Below, piece after piece: positions 1 to 11,397 of a stretch of 64,000 bases of DNA. Positions within the stretch are counted from its first letter, which is position 1. Each line of letters starts with the position of its first letter. The stretch spans positions 5,543,756-5,607,755 of the forward strand of contig SDUX01000008.1 in the NCBI GenBank assembly GCA_008729055.1, written 5' to 3'. A program made the translations under genes and the position numbers. Under the pieces are notes generated by a model that saw nothing but the letters and a program-made list of their open reading frames with translations, was not told the DNA's origin and did no database searches. The stretch is from Pyropia haitanensis (Eukaryota; Rhodophyta; Bangiophyceae; Bangiales; Bangiaceae).

Positions 1-1753
1 AGACGCGTGGGCTTGGATTGTTTCTCGGACCGCCTTGCGAGGCGGCCGCGGGGGGGGTGGGGGGGGGGGGAATGAGCGGCTGCGGCTGGGCAGCCGCGGC
101 GAGAGAGCCTCGAGAGCCGGCCCGCCCCTCGTGTCTGGTGTTGTGTTCGTTCCAGTGGCTGTGGCTCGGGGGGGGGGGGGTCGCTCGAGTGCCCGCCCGC
201 CCCCAGGCCCGCGGCCCGCATTGGCGGTGGGTCCCCGGCGCTCATTGCCTGCTTGAAGTTGGGGGGGGGGGGGGAGTGGTGGGTTTGCGCCTCGGCTGCG
301 GCGGCGTGGTTGGGCGGGCGGCGCCGTGCGGCTGACGCGGCTGTGCCCCCGCCGGACCACGTGGGGAGGCACGGCGTGTGGGCGGGGGGGCAAGTAGGAG
401 GAGGAGGGGTGGGGGCCCTGGCAGGCCCACGCGTCGGCACCCGCCGCCCCTGCGTTGGGAGTGGGAAGGGGGGGGGGGGGGATCGGGCGCGGGGGGGCGG
501 CGCGGCGCCGTCATCGTGGCGACCGCCGGCGGTCACGCCCAACGTCAGGCCGGCGGCGCTACCCCCCCCCCCACCTGCCGAGCGGGCCCGACGCCGGCAT
601 GCGCCCCGCCCGACGCGCGGGGTGTCGACCGCTCGCAACGTACGCGCGCGTGGGCGCCGCCGCCGCGGCCGTCGCCGTCGCGGGCGGTAGCGGTGGTGGT
701 GGTGGCGGCGGGGCGAGCCGCGCCCCAACCCCCTCCCCCCCACGAGGCGCCGCACCGAGCGCGGCGACGGGTGCCTCGCACCGCCGCGTGATCCCGCCGC
801 GCCGCCGTCGCGTGCCCCCTTTTGGCCGAGCCGGCCCGTTTTCCCGCGTTGCACGCGGCCCGCTGGGCGGGTGGTGCCGGGGTCGGGGGGGGGGGGCGGG
901 CGCGTTTGTCCATTTTGGGGGGGGGGGACGGAGCGCCACCGCCGCGCCGCTCGCCCGCCGTCGCCGCTGCCGCCGGCCTTGCACACGGCACCCCCCCGCT
1001 GGCGCGCCGTGCATGCACACCCTACCATACACTCTCCCACACGCCCCCACACGGCCCTCCCGCCCACGCGCGCCCTCGTGGGGCGCGGCCGCGGCGGGGG
1101 GGCGTGCGCGCGCCGGCCGGCGACCTTTGCCCAACGGCGGGAGGGGCGGCGGGAGGTGCGTCCGCGCCGTACACGCACCCCCCCCCCCCCGCCCCCCCAC
1201 CTCCGCCTGGTGCTGGTGCTGGGCCATTGGTGGCGTGCCCACCGTGTCTGCTGCGGGCGCAACGCAGGGTGGGCGGTGACGGAGCGGGGACGGGCGCGGG
1301 GGTTCGGGGGGGGGGGGGGGGGGGGGGGACCATCCCCGTGGCCCCCGCAGCCGTACGTGTCTCCCCCCCACCGCTTGGTTTGGGGCGGGGGAGGGCGCGC
1401 GTGGGGGTGGTGCCCTTTTTGTTATCTTGGCTTGTGTGACGCGCGCTCCTCTCGCCCGCGGCGCGCCGCAGCGGGCGGCGGCGGCGGGGACGCGTCAGGA
1501 ATGAGGCGGGGGCGGCGGGGGGGGGGAAGGGTGGCGACACGGACGCAACGGCGGGCGGGCGCGTGGCGGCCTCTCCGCGCGACGCGGCGGCAGGGGAGGA
1601 CCGGCGCGGACGCGCCCGCGGCGTGTGTGCCAGCGGTGACGGGGAGGGGGGGGTGGTGGTGGTGGGGTGGTGGTGGGGGGGGACGGCGGCGGGTACAGCT
1701 CGGTGTTTTGGGGCGAGCGGCGGCGGCTGGGGGGGAGGGGGCGGGCAGAGACC
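1..1753. other. G-homopolymer-rich upstream region, no gene
   Basis: No open frame here shows a recognisable domain or believable codon use. The + strand carries many runs of 8 or more G, including one of 23 G at 1306-1328, while C runs are much rarer, so the region has strong strand asymmetry. It lies directly upstream of the TATA box of the bZIP gene and is probably its 5' intergenic or regulatory DNA. Long apparent frames here result from the lack of A/T-containing stop codons. Confidence 0.6.
1306..1328 (+). repeat. G23 homopolymer
   Basis: An uninterrupted run of 23 G on the + strand, read directly. It is one of the two longest homopolymers in the window and would be prone to length errors and G-quadruplex formation. 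Confidence 0.95.
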
Positions 1754-1759
1754 TATATA
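1754..1759 (+). promoter_or_regulatory. TATA box of the bZIP gene
   Basis: TATATA in the context CCTATATAGG stands alone in very GC-rich DNA, about 340 nt before the ATG at 2096. If transcription starts about 30 nt downstream (near 1785-1790), the 5' leader would be about 300 nt. It is the only clear TATA element next to a gene start in the window. Confidence 0.6.
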
Positions 1760-2095
1760 GGCGCCACCCCGGCCGGTGCGGACGGCGCGTTCCCTACTGA
1801 CGGTCGCACCGCACCCGGCAACGGAACCGGTCGGCGCCACGCTCCCGACGGTACGGCCACCGCTCGCGGCTCGACACGCTCCTCCGCCTCCCGCCTACCC
1901 CGTCGCCCACCTCGGCTGCCTCCCGTTCGCGACAAAGTCCTCTTCGCCCCCCATCCCCCCTCTGCCCATCCCCCCGCGCTGGAGGCAGCGCCAGTGACGC
2001 TGTCTCGTTCCTCTCCCTACCTCCCTTTCATCCTCCAAGCTGCCACTGTACTCCCGCCCTCCCAGTCATCCTCTGGCGGGACGGCCGGCGTCGCC

Positions 2096-3628
2096 ATGGA
2101 CGGGGAGACCATGTCGGCCATTGCCCAGTGCGAGGCCGCCCTCGCACCCGCTCCCACCCGCAGCAGCGGCGGCGGTAGCGGCGGCGGCGGCGGCGGCGGC
2201 GGCGGTGGCCCGCGCCTCGACGGCGGCATCCTCCTCGACGCCCTCATTGGCTCGAGTGCTGGCGGCGGCGGCTCGCCCTCAACGCCGCTGCGCGCCAAGC
2301 GCCCCGCCTTTGGCGGCCTGACCATCCGGCTGCCCGCGTCGGCGGCCGACGCCGCGCCGGCCGGCGGCATCTTTCCCCACATCGACCCCCCGACGGGCGG
2401 TGGCGACCATGACACGTCGGCGGCGGCGGCGGCCGCTGCCGCCGCGGCATCGGCGGCGGCGGTGCGGGTGGCGGCTTTTGAAGGGGACTGGCTGGACTTT
2501 TGTTCGGACGGCATGCCCGGCGCGCTGGACGAGGTGCCCCCGCCGCCGCCGGCCGTGGCGCCGCCGCCGCCGCCGTCGGCGTGTGGCCTTGACACGCTCA
2601 GCTGGGCTGCGGGGGCGGTCACGGCGTGGGCGGGTCCGCCCACGACGCCCGCGTCGTCCGCCCCAATGGGTGGCGGCGGCTGGGCGGCGGCGGCCGCGGC
2701 GGCGGGCCGGCCCACCCCGTCGGCGGGCCCCCCTTCCAAGGCAACGGCCGGGGGGGAGGGAAAGGCCGCCCCCGCCGCCGGCGGGCCGTGCCTGCCCGTC
2801 TCGCCACTGACGCCGCGGGCCAACGATCCAGACGCCATCCTCGACGACGCTGCCGACTGCGGCAGCGCCAGTGGCGGCGCCCGTGGCTGCGTGTCGCCCT
2901 TTCCCTTCCCGTCGCTCAACTCCCCACACCCGTCCGTAGGGGGATGGCCGTCGGCCAGCCCGGCCGCGGCGCCCACCCCGGTCCGGCCATCGGCGGCCGA
3001 CGTGGCGGCGGCACGCCGCAAGGCGCGCATGTCGGCCCGCCGGGGTGCGGCGGCCGGCAGCTGCGCCGCTCCCGTCCCCGCCACCGCGTCGTTGGACAGC
3101 ATGGACTTTGAGGGTGGAGACGCGGCGGCGCCAGCCACCCCCCACCCCTCCTCCGGCGGCCTTCCCCCCGCGTCTCCTAGCTGTGGCGGCGACGGCGCGG
3201 GTGGCGCCGCGCCACCCGCCGCTGCGCCCGGTCGGCCAGTTGACAAGAAGGCCGCCCGCGCGATGCGCAACCGGGAGGCGGCGCTGCGGTCGCGGCTGGC
3301 GGCCAAGGCGCGGCTCGCGTCACTGGAAGCGGAGCACGCGGCGCTGTCGCGACGCGTCGCCACGGCAGCTGCGCGGGTGGGGGAGCTCAAGGGCCGTGGG
3401 CGGGAGCTGCTGGCGGGGTTGGGCCCCATTGACGGGCTGGTCGGCGCCGACGCTGCCGCCGCCGGGTCTGGGGTGGACGGCGCGGCGGCCGCCCCCGGCG
3501 GGGACGCCGAGTCGACCACCTCCCGCCTCGCCGCGCTCTTCCGTGACGCTGACGCGGACTCGGGAGCGAGGGGCGCGCCCATGGGGCTGCCGCCATCGCC
3601 GCTGCCGCCGGCTGCGATGCCCTTTTGA
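2096..3628 (+). CDS. bZIP transcription factor
   Basis: A 510-residue nuclear DNA-binding regulator. The first ATG downstream of the TATA box sits in a good context (GTCGCCATGG) and opens a frame ending at TGA 3626-3628. Residues 1-380 are low complexity (Gly, Ala, Pro, Ser rich) with acidic patches that could be activation regions. The bZIP domain starts near residue 384: the basic region contains RNREAALRSR, which fits the N-x7-R bZIP signature, and is followed by heptad-spaced Leu/Val/Ala over about 35 residues. The zipper is short, about four heptads. The domain lies near the C-terminus, with a further ~70 disordered residues after it. The family binds DNA as dimers; the target is unknown. 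The N-terminus is not recognised. No intron is needed. Confidence 0.88.
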   Translation: MDGETMSAIAQCEAALAPAPTRSSGGGSGGGGGGGGGGPRLDGGILLDALIGSSAGGGGSPSTPLRAKRPAFGGLTIRLPASAADAAPAGGIFPHIDPPTGGGDHDTSAAAAAAAAAASAAAVRVAAFEGDWLDFCSDGMPGALDEVPPPPPAVAPPPPPSACGLDTLSWAAGAVTAWAGPPTTPASSAPMGGGGWAAAAAAAGRPTPSAGPPSKATAGGEGKAAPAAGGPCLPVSPLTPRANDPDAILDDAADCGSASGGARGCVSPFPFPSLNSPHPSVGGWPSASPAAAPTPVRPSAADVAAARRKARMSARRGAAAGSCAAPVPATASLDSMDFEGGDAAAPATPHPSSGGLPPASPSCGGDGAGGAAPPAAAPGRPVDKKAARAMRNREAALRSRLAAKARLASLEAEHAALSRRVATAAARVGELKGRGRELLAGLGPIDGLVGADAAAAGSGVDGAAAAPGGDAESTTSRLAALFRDADADSGARGAPMGLPPSPLPPAAMPF

Positions 3629-4774
3629 TCGTGTGTGGCTGCCTCCCTTGTGTTTTCTCCCTTTTCTATCTTTTTTTTTTTCTCTCGTCTTTTTTTTTCT
3701 CTTTGTCTCGATCCCTCGAGCTGCTGGGGATTAGGGGTGGCGGGGAGGGGCTGTGGTCGGGGAGGGAACTCGCGTCGCACGCCCCGCGTCCTGCCGAGGA
3801 GCGGAGGGGGGACCGCCACCCGCCCCCTACCCCCCCCAGAGTGTACATAGCGGTAGGACGGCAACGGCCGGCGGGGGGTGGGCCGCGGGGCGGCCCGTAC
3901 GCTTTCATTTTTGCCTCAATTTGCTCCTATATGTCTGTGTTTACCTTTCCCGCCTGTTCCCCGGCACCTTCCGCCGCCTCCTTCCCTCCTCTCACCCTCC
4001 CCGTGTCAACCTCTCTGTCTCTGTCGACAAACGCCACCGCCGCCGTTGCCACCACCAGCCACAGCACGGGCGACGGCAGGAAACTCGGAGGTTGCGGGGC
4101 GCCAAGGGGGGGGGGGTTGGAAGCGCCCGCCTCCCCCTCACCCGCCAAGGGTCCTCGCCGCCCTTCCCTCGGGGCGGCCGCGACCTCCCCCCCCCCCCGC
4201 GCCCGCGCCGTGCCCCCTCCCCGCAGCAGCGCAGTTTCGCAGCCCTCCCCTCCCCTCCCCCCCCCCTTCCAGTGCTCCCCCAACCCCCGCCCCGCCTCAC
4301 CCTAGGCAGCGGCGCCGTGCCCACAGCGCAGCCGCGTCGGAGGGGTGGGGGGAAAGGGGAGAAGAGCGGTAGCGGTGGGGGACGGCGGCGGTCTGCGGTG
4401 GCCTGACAGCGGGCGTCGCTCCACCACCCCCTCCCCCCCCATGCCCACCGCTACCCCAGTGCCACTGTCTGCGCCGCCTCACGGCCACACCCAACCGGAC
4501 GCCCCCGCCGCATCCCCCTATTCTCCACCCCCCCCCCCACCCCGCTCTGCAGACGCGCCCCCCTGCCGTTTCGCCGCTGGCCTACGGCAGCCGCCCCCTC
4601 CCCCCCCGCCCCTTTGCATGACGGCCAGCCTGTCAGCGACGCGCCGTGGGGAGAGTGACGAGCGGAAAAAACAGTTGGCGGCGGCCGGCCCGGGATAAAT
4701 GGATGGAAGGGGGGCCCCATAAGCTCGCGGAGGCGTGGAAGGGGAGCGTGGGTGGGGCGGCGGGGGCCGCGACG
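3629..4774. other. 3' flank of the bZIP gene, no gene seen
   Basis: A T-rich stretch (3660-3715) follows the stop codon and an AT-richer patch (3905-3955) comes next, a likely transcript-end region. The rest is C-run-rich DNA whose open frames have no recognisable content. Confidence 0.5.
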
Positions 4775-5030
4775 GGGGTAGCAGGTGGGGGGACAGGAAA
4801 GCAGCGCCGGCACGACAGAGCAGCCAAAACAGGCGCGGACAGAGGCGGAGGGGATGGCGTCGCGGCCACTGCGCTGGGTGCAGTCGCGGGTGAGAAGAGG
4901 CGGGGCGGCAGCGGGCACGCCAGACAAACCAAAACAGGCGGCCAGTGGTTGGGTGGGCGGCGTGGCGGTGCCGCCGCGCGCAGTGCACTGGGTGCAGCCA
5001 CGGGCCAGCGGGGGTGACGCGAGAAGACGG
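4775..5030. repeat. Imperfect ~105-bp tandem duplication
   Basis: The 12-mer CCAAAACAGGCG occurs at 4824 and again at 4929, 105 nt apart. Similar sequence surrounds both copies: a CACTG(C)xCTGGGTGCAG motif near 4868 and 4984, and a GCAGCGxxGGCACG-like motif before each 12-mer. The period is a multiple of three and all frames stay open, but no domain is recognised. Confidence 0.7.
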
Positions 5031-7400
5031 CGCGCACGCGCCCACCCCCCCCCACCCCCCCTACCCCCCGCCCGTCGCCTCACGCGCAGCGCATCGGTGG
5101 CCGTTGGCCACGCACGGCGGGGGCTGGTGGATGGCGGCGTGCCCCCCCCCGCCCACCGGCAACAGCGCGCTGTGCAAGGGGCACCCTCCGCGCCATCAAC
5201 CCCCTTCCAGCTCCTCCTTATCTGGCACCCTACGCAGCGCCAATCCCCCTTTGGCCGGCCGTTCAACCCCCCCGCTCTCCCCCCTCCACCCCGACACCGT
5301 GCCCCCATCTCGACGGGGCGGCGGACAGCGGCAGCCGCGGTGACGTTTCGGCCCCCCAGTGCGCGGGCGGGAGCGGCGGGGTGGCAGGGGAATGTCGCCA
5401 CCCCCTCCCCCGCACGCGAGGGGCACAGCCGCGACGCCGGTCGGCAGCGTGGGGTGGTTGGTTGGGGGGGGGGGGGAGGGAGGGGAGGTGCCAAGACCAG
5501 GAGGGGGGTGGGGGGAAGCAGCGGCGGGCTCGTGACGGCACAACTCCCGTGTCGCCGGCGTTGGCAGTCGCGGTGGTGGCGGGGGCCGGAGGGAGCAGCG
5601 CGGGCGGGCGACGGGGCAAGACAAAGCACAGGCTGCGCGCGGCACCCCCCCCGCGGCCGCCGCGCCGAGCACGTGCGCGGCACCCGCGGGCCGTCGGTGG
5701 TGCGTCGGCGAGTCTGGTGGCGGTGTCAGGGCTACGCAGCGGTCGGCCCGGCGGCGGCGGCAGCGACCGGCGGCGGCAGCGCGCGCGAGCAGCGGATCTG
5801 CTCATCGTCGCGAGGGCGGCGGGCGGATCTCTCCACCTATTCTCGTGGTCGCCGCTGCCACAGCGTTGGGCGTGGGCGGCGGCGGGGACCGGCTCCGTCG
5901 CTCTCCGCCTCAGTCGTCGTGCACGGTGTTTCGAATAGTTTGTTTTGCCGTTCATGGGCACTGTATGGCGGCATCCCTGCTGTACAGAAGACCGCCCAAG
6001 AGTACGTCGACAACAGTCTTGGAGTTATGGAAGTGACGCCGGAACGATGCGTGCATCGTAGACACGTGTCCACAAGTTGGCCACGATACGGTGTACTTGA
6101 CAAGTCAAGTGCGTTTGATCACATGTGCCGACCCTCTTCCAGAGGTACAGTGGCGGGTTCGATGACGTTCGGCGGTTCCATAACTCACCCCCCCCGATAT
6201 CAAACCCTCCCCGCCCTCACCGTCCACCCCCCTCCGCTTTCCTCCCCCCGCCTCACCCCCGCCCCCCCGCACCCCCCCGCCCTCTTGCCACCGTGGAAAA
6301 CGATCACCGAACAGTTTTTTTCGTTTGTCCAAGAAACGTTTCTGAAATAACTCAAGTTCATTCAGACCGCGTTCGGTTTCGAAAACCGGAAGTCGGCGGA
6401 ATCGCCGAATGCCTGCGCGGTTCGGTCGAACAACGAAACCCTGGCGCGGACCACCGTCCAACCTTCTTGGCTCTGGCGGCCGCCTTGGCACAGCGGTCTA
6501 GCCACCATGGGGAGGCGTCACCCACCTGGGCAGCCGCAGAGGAGCCATCTTGGTAGACACGGTGGCATGGGCAGCTGCCTTGCTGGGACGGCCGCCTTGG
6601 CAAGGACGGTCGCCTCCGCAGCGCCGCTGCAACGGCGGCGCCTCTATCGTGCTGTTGCAGCGGCGACCACCTCAGCATGAGCCTCTACAGGTATGCCCAC
6701 CTGGGCACCCGGCGCTGTAGACGCCGCTGCCTTGGTAGCCCTGCATTGGCCGCCTTCCCTGCCGCCACACATTGGCCGCTGCGCCCTCGCCCTGCCCACA
6801 GGCCGGCTTGCAGTTGAATTCCACGTGGGGGATGTAATTGCAGCATGGCAACGCATCGCTCGAGGGGGCGACATGATGGTTCAGTCGCGGAATAGAAAGG
6901 AAAGATGGATGAGCAGTGTGCAGAGGGGGTAGAAGCGGCACCGCAGCACCCCAAGCACCGAGGCAATGAAACGAGAACGAGGGAGCAGAAGAGTCCGTCC
7001 TACTTCCCAGGGCAACCGTAACTGTTGCGGGTGACGTGCAATCGACAGAGAGCGGGTTGGGGAGAGGAAAAAAGAACCCCATCCCCCGCGCACCTCCCCT
7101 TCCTTCGCCAGTCTCAATCTTTCTTTCGAGGGGCTCCGCCGCTGCTGCTGCCGCCGCGGGGAACCGTCCTCCCGAAGCTCGCACAAGGGGTTACTGACTT
7201 TGCGCCCAATCGTTGAGACAGGTCGGGGGTGCACACGCTGAAGAATACCCTGCCTCTGTGTATTCATGAAATCCCAGAGACTCATGTAACTCACACACAC
7301 AATTCCGCATTCCAAACCCCTGAGCAGGACAGCAACACAGTTGCATCCTGCGCACTATGGCAGCTTCCCCTATTTTGTCCCATGGTGGGACCAACAACAG
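5031..7400. other. Intergenic DNA, no recognisable gene
   Basis: The G/C-run-rich part ends near 5900. From 5930 to 7400 the composition is more even and homopolymers are few. Motifs of the type GCCGCCTTGGCA recur (near 6480, 6588 and 6730), suggesting decayed repeats. No conserved protein was found on either strand. Confidence 0.5.
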
Positions 7401-7420
7401 CGCCAAGGCAACAGCATGGG

Positions 7421-7815
7421 CCAATTGCGTGCTGGCGATTAATAAACAACCAATGGGGGGCTGCGTTGTTCAGATCCTAAAGTTCTTGTGATTGGCTGGA
7501 TGGACAGCGGGTGTCAAACGGACCTTTGATTGGTCAGAGTGCTGTTGTCTTCTCGTCCATTCTTCTTCGATCTCATGCGTTTCTGCCTAGACCGACTGCC
7601 CTTGTTGGAATTGGTGCCTGTTCCCTTTCGTTGAGCTCGAAATTTTCTCTATAGTCTCAAGTCCTGCTGTTTGCGCGACAATGGCCGCTCTTGCGGAGCA
7701 GCCATTGGTCCACGACTCATTATCTGTGGCCTCTCGTTGTTAACCTATGGTGCTTCCAATAACAGTTGCATGTCGACGGTACGTGAAGGTGCACGAAATC
7801 GCTGTCTGGACCAAT
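7421..7815. promoter_or_regulatory. Cluster of eight CCAAT boxes
   Basis: CCAAT or its complement ATTGG occurs at 7421, 7450, 7491, 7529, 7610, 7704, 7756 and 7811. That is eight in 395 bp, against about one expected by chance in near-50% GC DNA. CCAAT is the NF-Y binding core. No gene is recognised within 1.6 kb, so the controlled unit is unknown. Confidence 0.5.
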
Positions 7816-9442
7816 GAATGCACACCTGCTCGTCCGAGCAACATCCACTTTTAAGCGGAAGCACAATACTGTTCGTTTTTGTATTTGTCTCGATGAGACA
7901 AACTTCGACGAACTGCACTATTTTCGTTCTCTCTGCATGAATTGTCGTGCAATTCTCAGATGAATAACACTTTTATCTGTGTGCAGGGTCAAATTATCTA
8001 CATGTTGCTCGCATTGCGGGTTGTCGCCATCATCCGGCTTGTAATCTAACCAAACACTCGCACGGCAGGCAGCGGTGCCCCCCTACGCTCCCGCTGCAGG
8101 CGTCGCAAACGTTTGTGTGTGTCGTTGGGCAACAGTGGACCAGAGGCGCCTGACATGTCGGGAGGCGAGCGGCCGGCGGATTCCAAAGCACCAACCGTGA
8201 GCCGTGGCGACCCGCCTGCCGCGCTCTTTATCCGGTGCTTGGTGCTCCATGTATCACGTATGGACCTGCCTTGACTCGTCACGCTGTGACGATTCCCTAC
8301 GTTGCGCTCGCTGTCGGGCTGCTCCGCACGTCGAGCGGATCAGAACGGTCACCCGCCAGCGGGGCGAGGCGGGGACTCGCGAGAGGTGGATCGCGCGCCA
8401 GCCAGTGGATTTTCTTACCAGGCCCTCCCTCACCCTGTTCGTAGTGCCCCCAGACAGCGGACCGACAGTGCCCCCACGTGTCCGCTCTCAAAGCTGTACA
8501 CTCCGTCAACCCCTGTTCTCGCATACAAAAAATCCATTGGGTGGGTGGCCGGCGGTCGAAGCGCGTACAGTGAGCAACCTTGCCCCAGGATGCAGAGGGT
8601 GTGCGGTTGTCCCCGCGTCGCCACCGTCGGTCGGTATCCGCTTGCCGGGGAAGGCCTTGCGTAGTGGTCCTTGCAACCACCCGCCAACGCCGCACGTACT
8701 GTATACGTGTGGAGGCCCGTTGCGGGCCCGTTTCTTGTGTCCGTGCTTCCGACGGTGCATAGACGTCCGCTCGGGTGCACAGGGTGGCGCCTTGTGACGC
8801 TCGTTTTTGCTCTCCCGGTTCGAGAGCGGCGCTATTTTCCACCTCTCCCGCGCCTTCCCCCTCTGCGCTCCCATCCTCGTGTTCTCCCAGCTGTTCTCGT
8901 GACGCGGCTGTCCGTCGGCGCGCCGCTCGTGCGCGGGCCGCGCGTATCAGTTGCGCGCATACAGGACACGCGGGCTGTAGGGTGGAGAGGAGGGGTCTCG
9001 GCGCAACGGCTACCGACCGACGGTCGCTCGCCGACGGGTGGCTGCGTTTTGGTTGGGCGGCGCGGCAGGCCGCGAAGGCCGCGCGGCGAGGGTCGAGCGA
9101 GGTCGCCATCTCTGGACCCACGAGAGCTGGCCCGCCTCTCTCTTCCCCCTCCCCCCCTTGCCCTCCTCATCATCTGTCCGTACCCCGCCGCCCGCAGTCG
9201 CGGAGGACATCTGCGTCTGTGGCGCGGTGCCAGCCCTGCGGGGGTGTCCCATTTTGTGACGGCAGAGCACCGTTCTCGTCGCAGGTCATACACCGAGAGC
9301 GGTAGCTGCTGCACGTGTCATCTGTGCCTGCTATCCGTGTCGTATCGCGCTTGTGGGCGCGTTTGCCGAGGCGTACGGACCTGACGGGGTGGGAGGTAAG
9401 GGTGCGTCGGCGTTCGCCGCTGACGCACGTAGCACACCGGCC
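7816..9442. other. Lower-GC island, then upstream region of the membrane-protein gene
   Basis: About 7400-8050 is the least GC-rich stretch of the window. 8050-9442 is mixed-composition DNA with open frames on both strands but no recognisable protein and no convincing ATG-started gene. The end of this stretch is presumably the promoter and leader of the gene starting at 9443. Confidence 0.45.
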
Positions 9443-10636
9443 ATGTCCACCACCAAGTGCTGGTGGCGTGGCTTGCGGACGCCGCCCAACGTGCCGCGTC
9501 GGGCGCGTGCTGCAGGGGGGGCCGCGAAGCGGTCGAGGCGGCCGGCTGGGCTGCTGAGGTTCCGCGCCGCCGCTGCCGCGGCAGCGGCCGTATGGGTGGT
9601 CGCCGCCCTGCTCGTGTCGACTCCACGGGGCTGCTGGGGGGCAATCGCCTCTCCGCGGCGGTCTGAGGCCGTGGAGCCCCCGTGGAGGGGCTCAACCTCT
9701 GCACTGTCCAACCTCAAGAAGCGGCCGTCGACCGCGGGTGTCTCGCCTCCGCAGCGGGGTCGCCCGTCGAGGCGGCGGCCGCTGACGGCCGCCTCGCCTT
9801 TGTCAACCGGCGCGGCCACCGAGCGCGTCACGGCGGTGCGTCAGCGGGCTCCGGCGGCGTCGCCCCAGCCCGTATCGTACTCTGGAGACTATGCGCAGCT
9901 AGAGCTCCCCCGCCGAAAGACAGGCGAGGTCTACTACTACACGCGCCTCGTGCTGTCGGAGCCGGCGTCGTCCCAGAGCGGCTCCAACTTTGGTATCACC
10001 ATTCTGCGAACGGCGATGGCTATGCGGCTGGGCGGCTTCCCTGCCGAGTGGGTGGTGATGGTGCACGTCTTCGATCTCAGCAGTGCCCCGACGCCCGAGA
10101 CGACCACCCGCTCCGTCTCCCTGTTTCTGGCTCTCGCGCCGGCGCGGCTGCCGCAAGGCCGGATCGATGCGTTCAACGAGGCGGTGGCCACGGGCACCTT
10201 CAATCGGGACTTGCGCGCCGTCATCCCGGCGGGCACCATCAATGCGTCCCTCTTCTCGGTGCGACCGGATCGGCCGCTGGTCATGGACCGGGCCTCGATG
10301 CGCACGCACGGGCCGTCGGGAAAACCCCTGTCGTCGGATGGCGAGCCTGCAGAGGCGCCGCCGGGGACCAAGTCCAAGGTTCCCATTATTGTGGGCATCG
10401 TGGGGGCAGTCGTGGCGGTCGCGGCGTTTGCCGGCATCGGCTGGTGTGTGCACTCGCGCCGGTCGGCCGCGCGGGTCGCGTCGCCTCGCGACCTGACGCG
10501 CTACTCGGAGGAGGAGTCGGGCACTCGCCAAAGCTCTTTTCCATCTTCGCTGGCGAGCTTGCCGTTGCCCTCTTTCCGCGGCAGCATTGAACGTGTCCGC
10601 AAGGCCCACCCTGACGATAATGACGGCGCAAAGTGA
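9443..10636 (+). CDS. Predicted type I membrane protein, unknown function
   Basis: A 397-residue protein of no family I recognise. After a basic n-region, residues about 37-60 form a hydrophobic Ala/Val/Leu segment ending near GCWGA, which looks like a signal peptide. About 250 residues of presumed lumenal or extracellular domain follow, starting with a Ser/Pro/Arg-rich stretch and becoming an ordinary mixed-composition fold (around YSGDYAQLELP to SVRPDRPL). A second hydrophobic helix spans about residues 313-337 and is followed by basic residues, giving a ~60-residue cytoplasmic tail with an acidic patch (YSEEESG). The ATG at 9443 is chosen because it gives a normal-length signal n-region; the frame stays open upstream to 9353. 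The gene is intronless and convergent with RPT1. Confidence 0.65.
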   Translation: MSTTKCWWRGLRTPPNVPRRARAAGGAAKRSRRPAGLLRFRAAAAAAAAVWVVAALLVSTPRGCWGAIASPRRSEAVEPPWRGSTSALSNLKKRPSTAGVSPPQRGRPSRRRPLTAASPLSTGAATERVTAVRQRAPAASPQPVSYSGDYAQLELPRRKTGEVYYYTRLVLSEPASSQSGSNFGITILRTAMAMRLGGFPAEWVVMVHVFDLSSAPTPETTTRSVSLFLALAPARLPQGRIDAFNEAVATGTFNRDLRAVIPAGTINASLFSVRPDRPLVMDRASMRTHGPSGKPLSSDGEPAEAPPGTKSKVPIIVGIVGAVVAVAAFAGIGWCVHSRRSAARVASPRDLTRYSEEESGTRQSSFPSSLASLPLPSFRGSIERVRKAHPDDNDGAK

Positions 10637-11397
10637 GGACCCCGTACGCATGGGAGGACGCCGGAGATGAAGGCTTGGCCGCCCGCCGCACCGCATGGCG
10701 GGTGAGTGTATATTTACTGGCGGTGTGGCATCGGCTGTAGAAGGGGGCGGCGGGATAGTAAACGTCCACCAAGATTCGCGGGCGGTTTCCCTGCGCAGTG
10801 TTTTTTTCGTACGTAGCGGTTCGTTCTCTACTTCGCAATTTCGTGCTTCTCTGGTGTCTGGCATTGGAAACGTGCGCCCAGTTAGCAACCCGGGTCGGCA
10901 CCAAGGAGTCGACCTAGCGTCTTTGAGGAGCAGGCGTAGCTGAGGAAGCTGCGCCGGGTGCATCTTGAAGCTGACCATCGAGAGGTGTGTAGACGGTTGA
11001 ATCGCACCCAACCGCCAACGAGCGTGTATATACCAGAAGCGCGCGACGTGTGCAGGACCAAACGGCCAGGACACATAGAATAGAGAACACAGCACGGGGG
11101 CTGCAAAAAACAGAAAGCAGCCAGCACCGAAAGGAAATTTGCGCACACCTGTACAAAGAGGACAGAGGCGCAGACCACCCACACAGGCCATGACCAGGAG
11201 AGCGTAGTCCGTCACCAATCTGGTGGCAAGCGACCACACGTTCCAAAACGATCACCCGGCTGGCGTGGCATCCTCAGAAACAACAACCAAGCAGCCATCG
11301 TGTAGGTGACCAGTCGCCAGGCAGTCACCGTCCCTCGCGCTTGTCGTGTGCAGCCGCGGCGATCGCTACCTGCATCCAGCACCATTGAGCCAACACA
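10637..11397. other. Convergent 3' intergenic region
   Basis: This DNA lies between the stop codons of the membrane-protein gene (+) and RPT1 (-). It is mixed-composition with no recognisable gene; it must hold the 3' ends of both transcripts. Confidence 0.5.

Noticed and set aside
8297..9121. 274-codon open frame on the - strand
   Set aside because: It opens with GTG rather than ATG, contains no recognisable motif, and lies in the likely promoter region of the gene at 9443.
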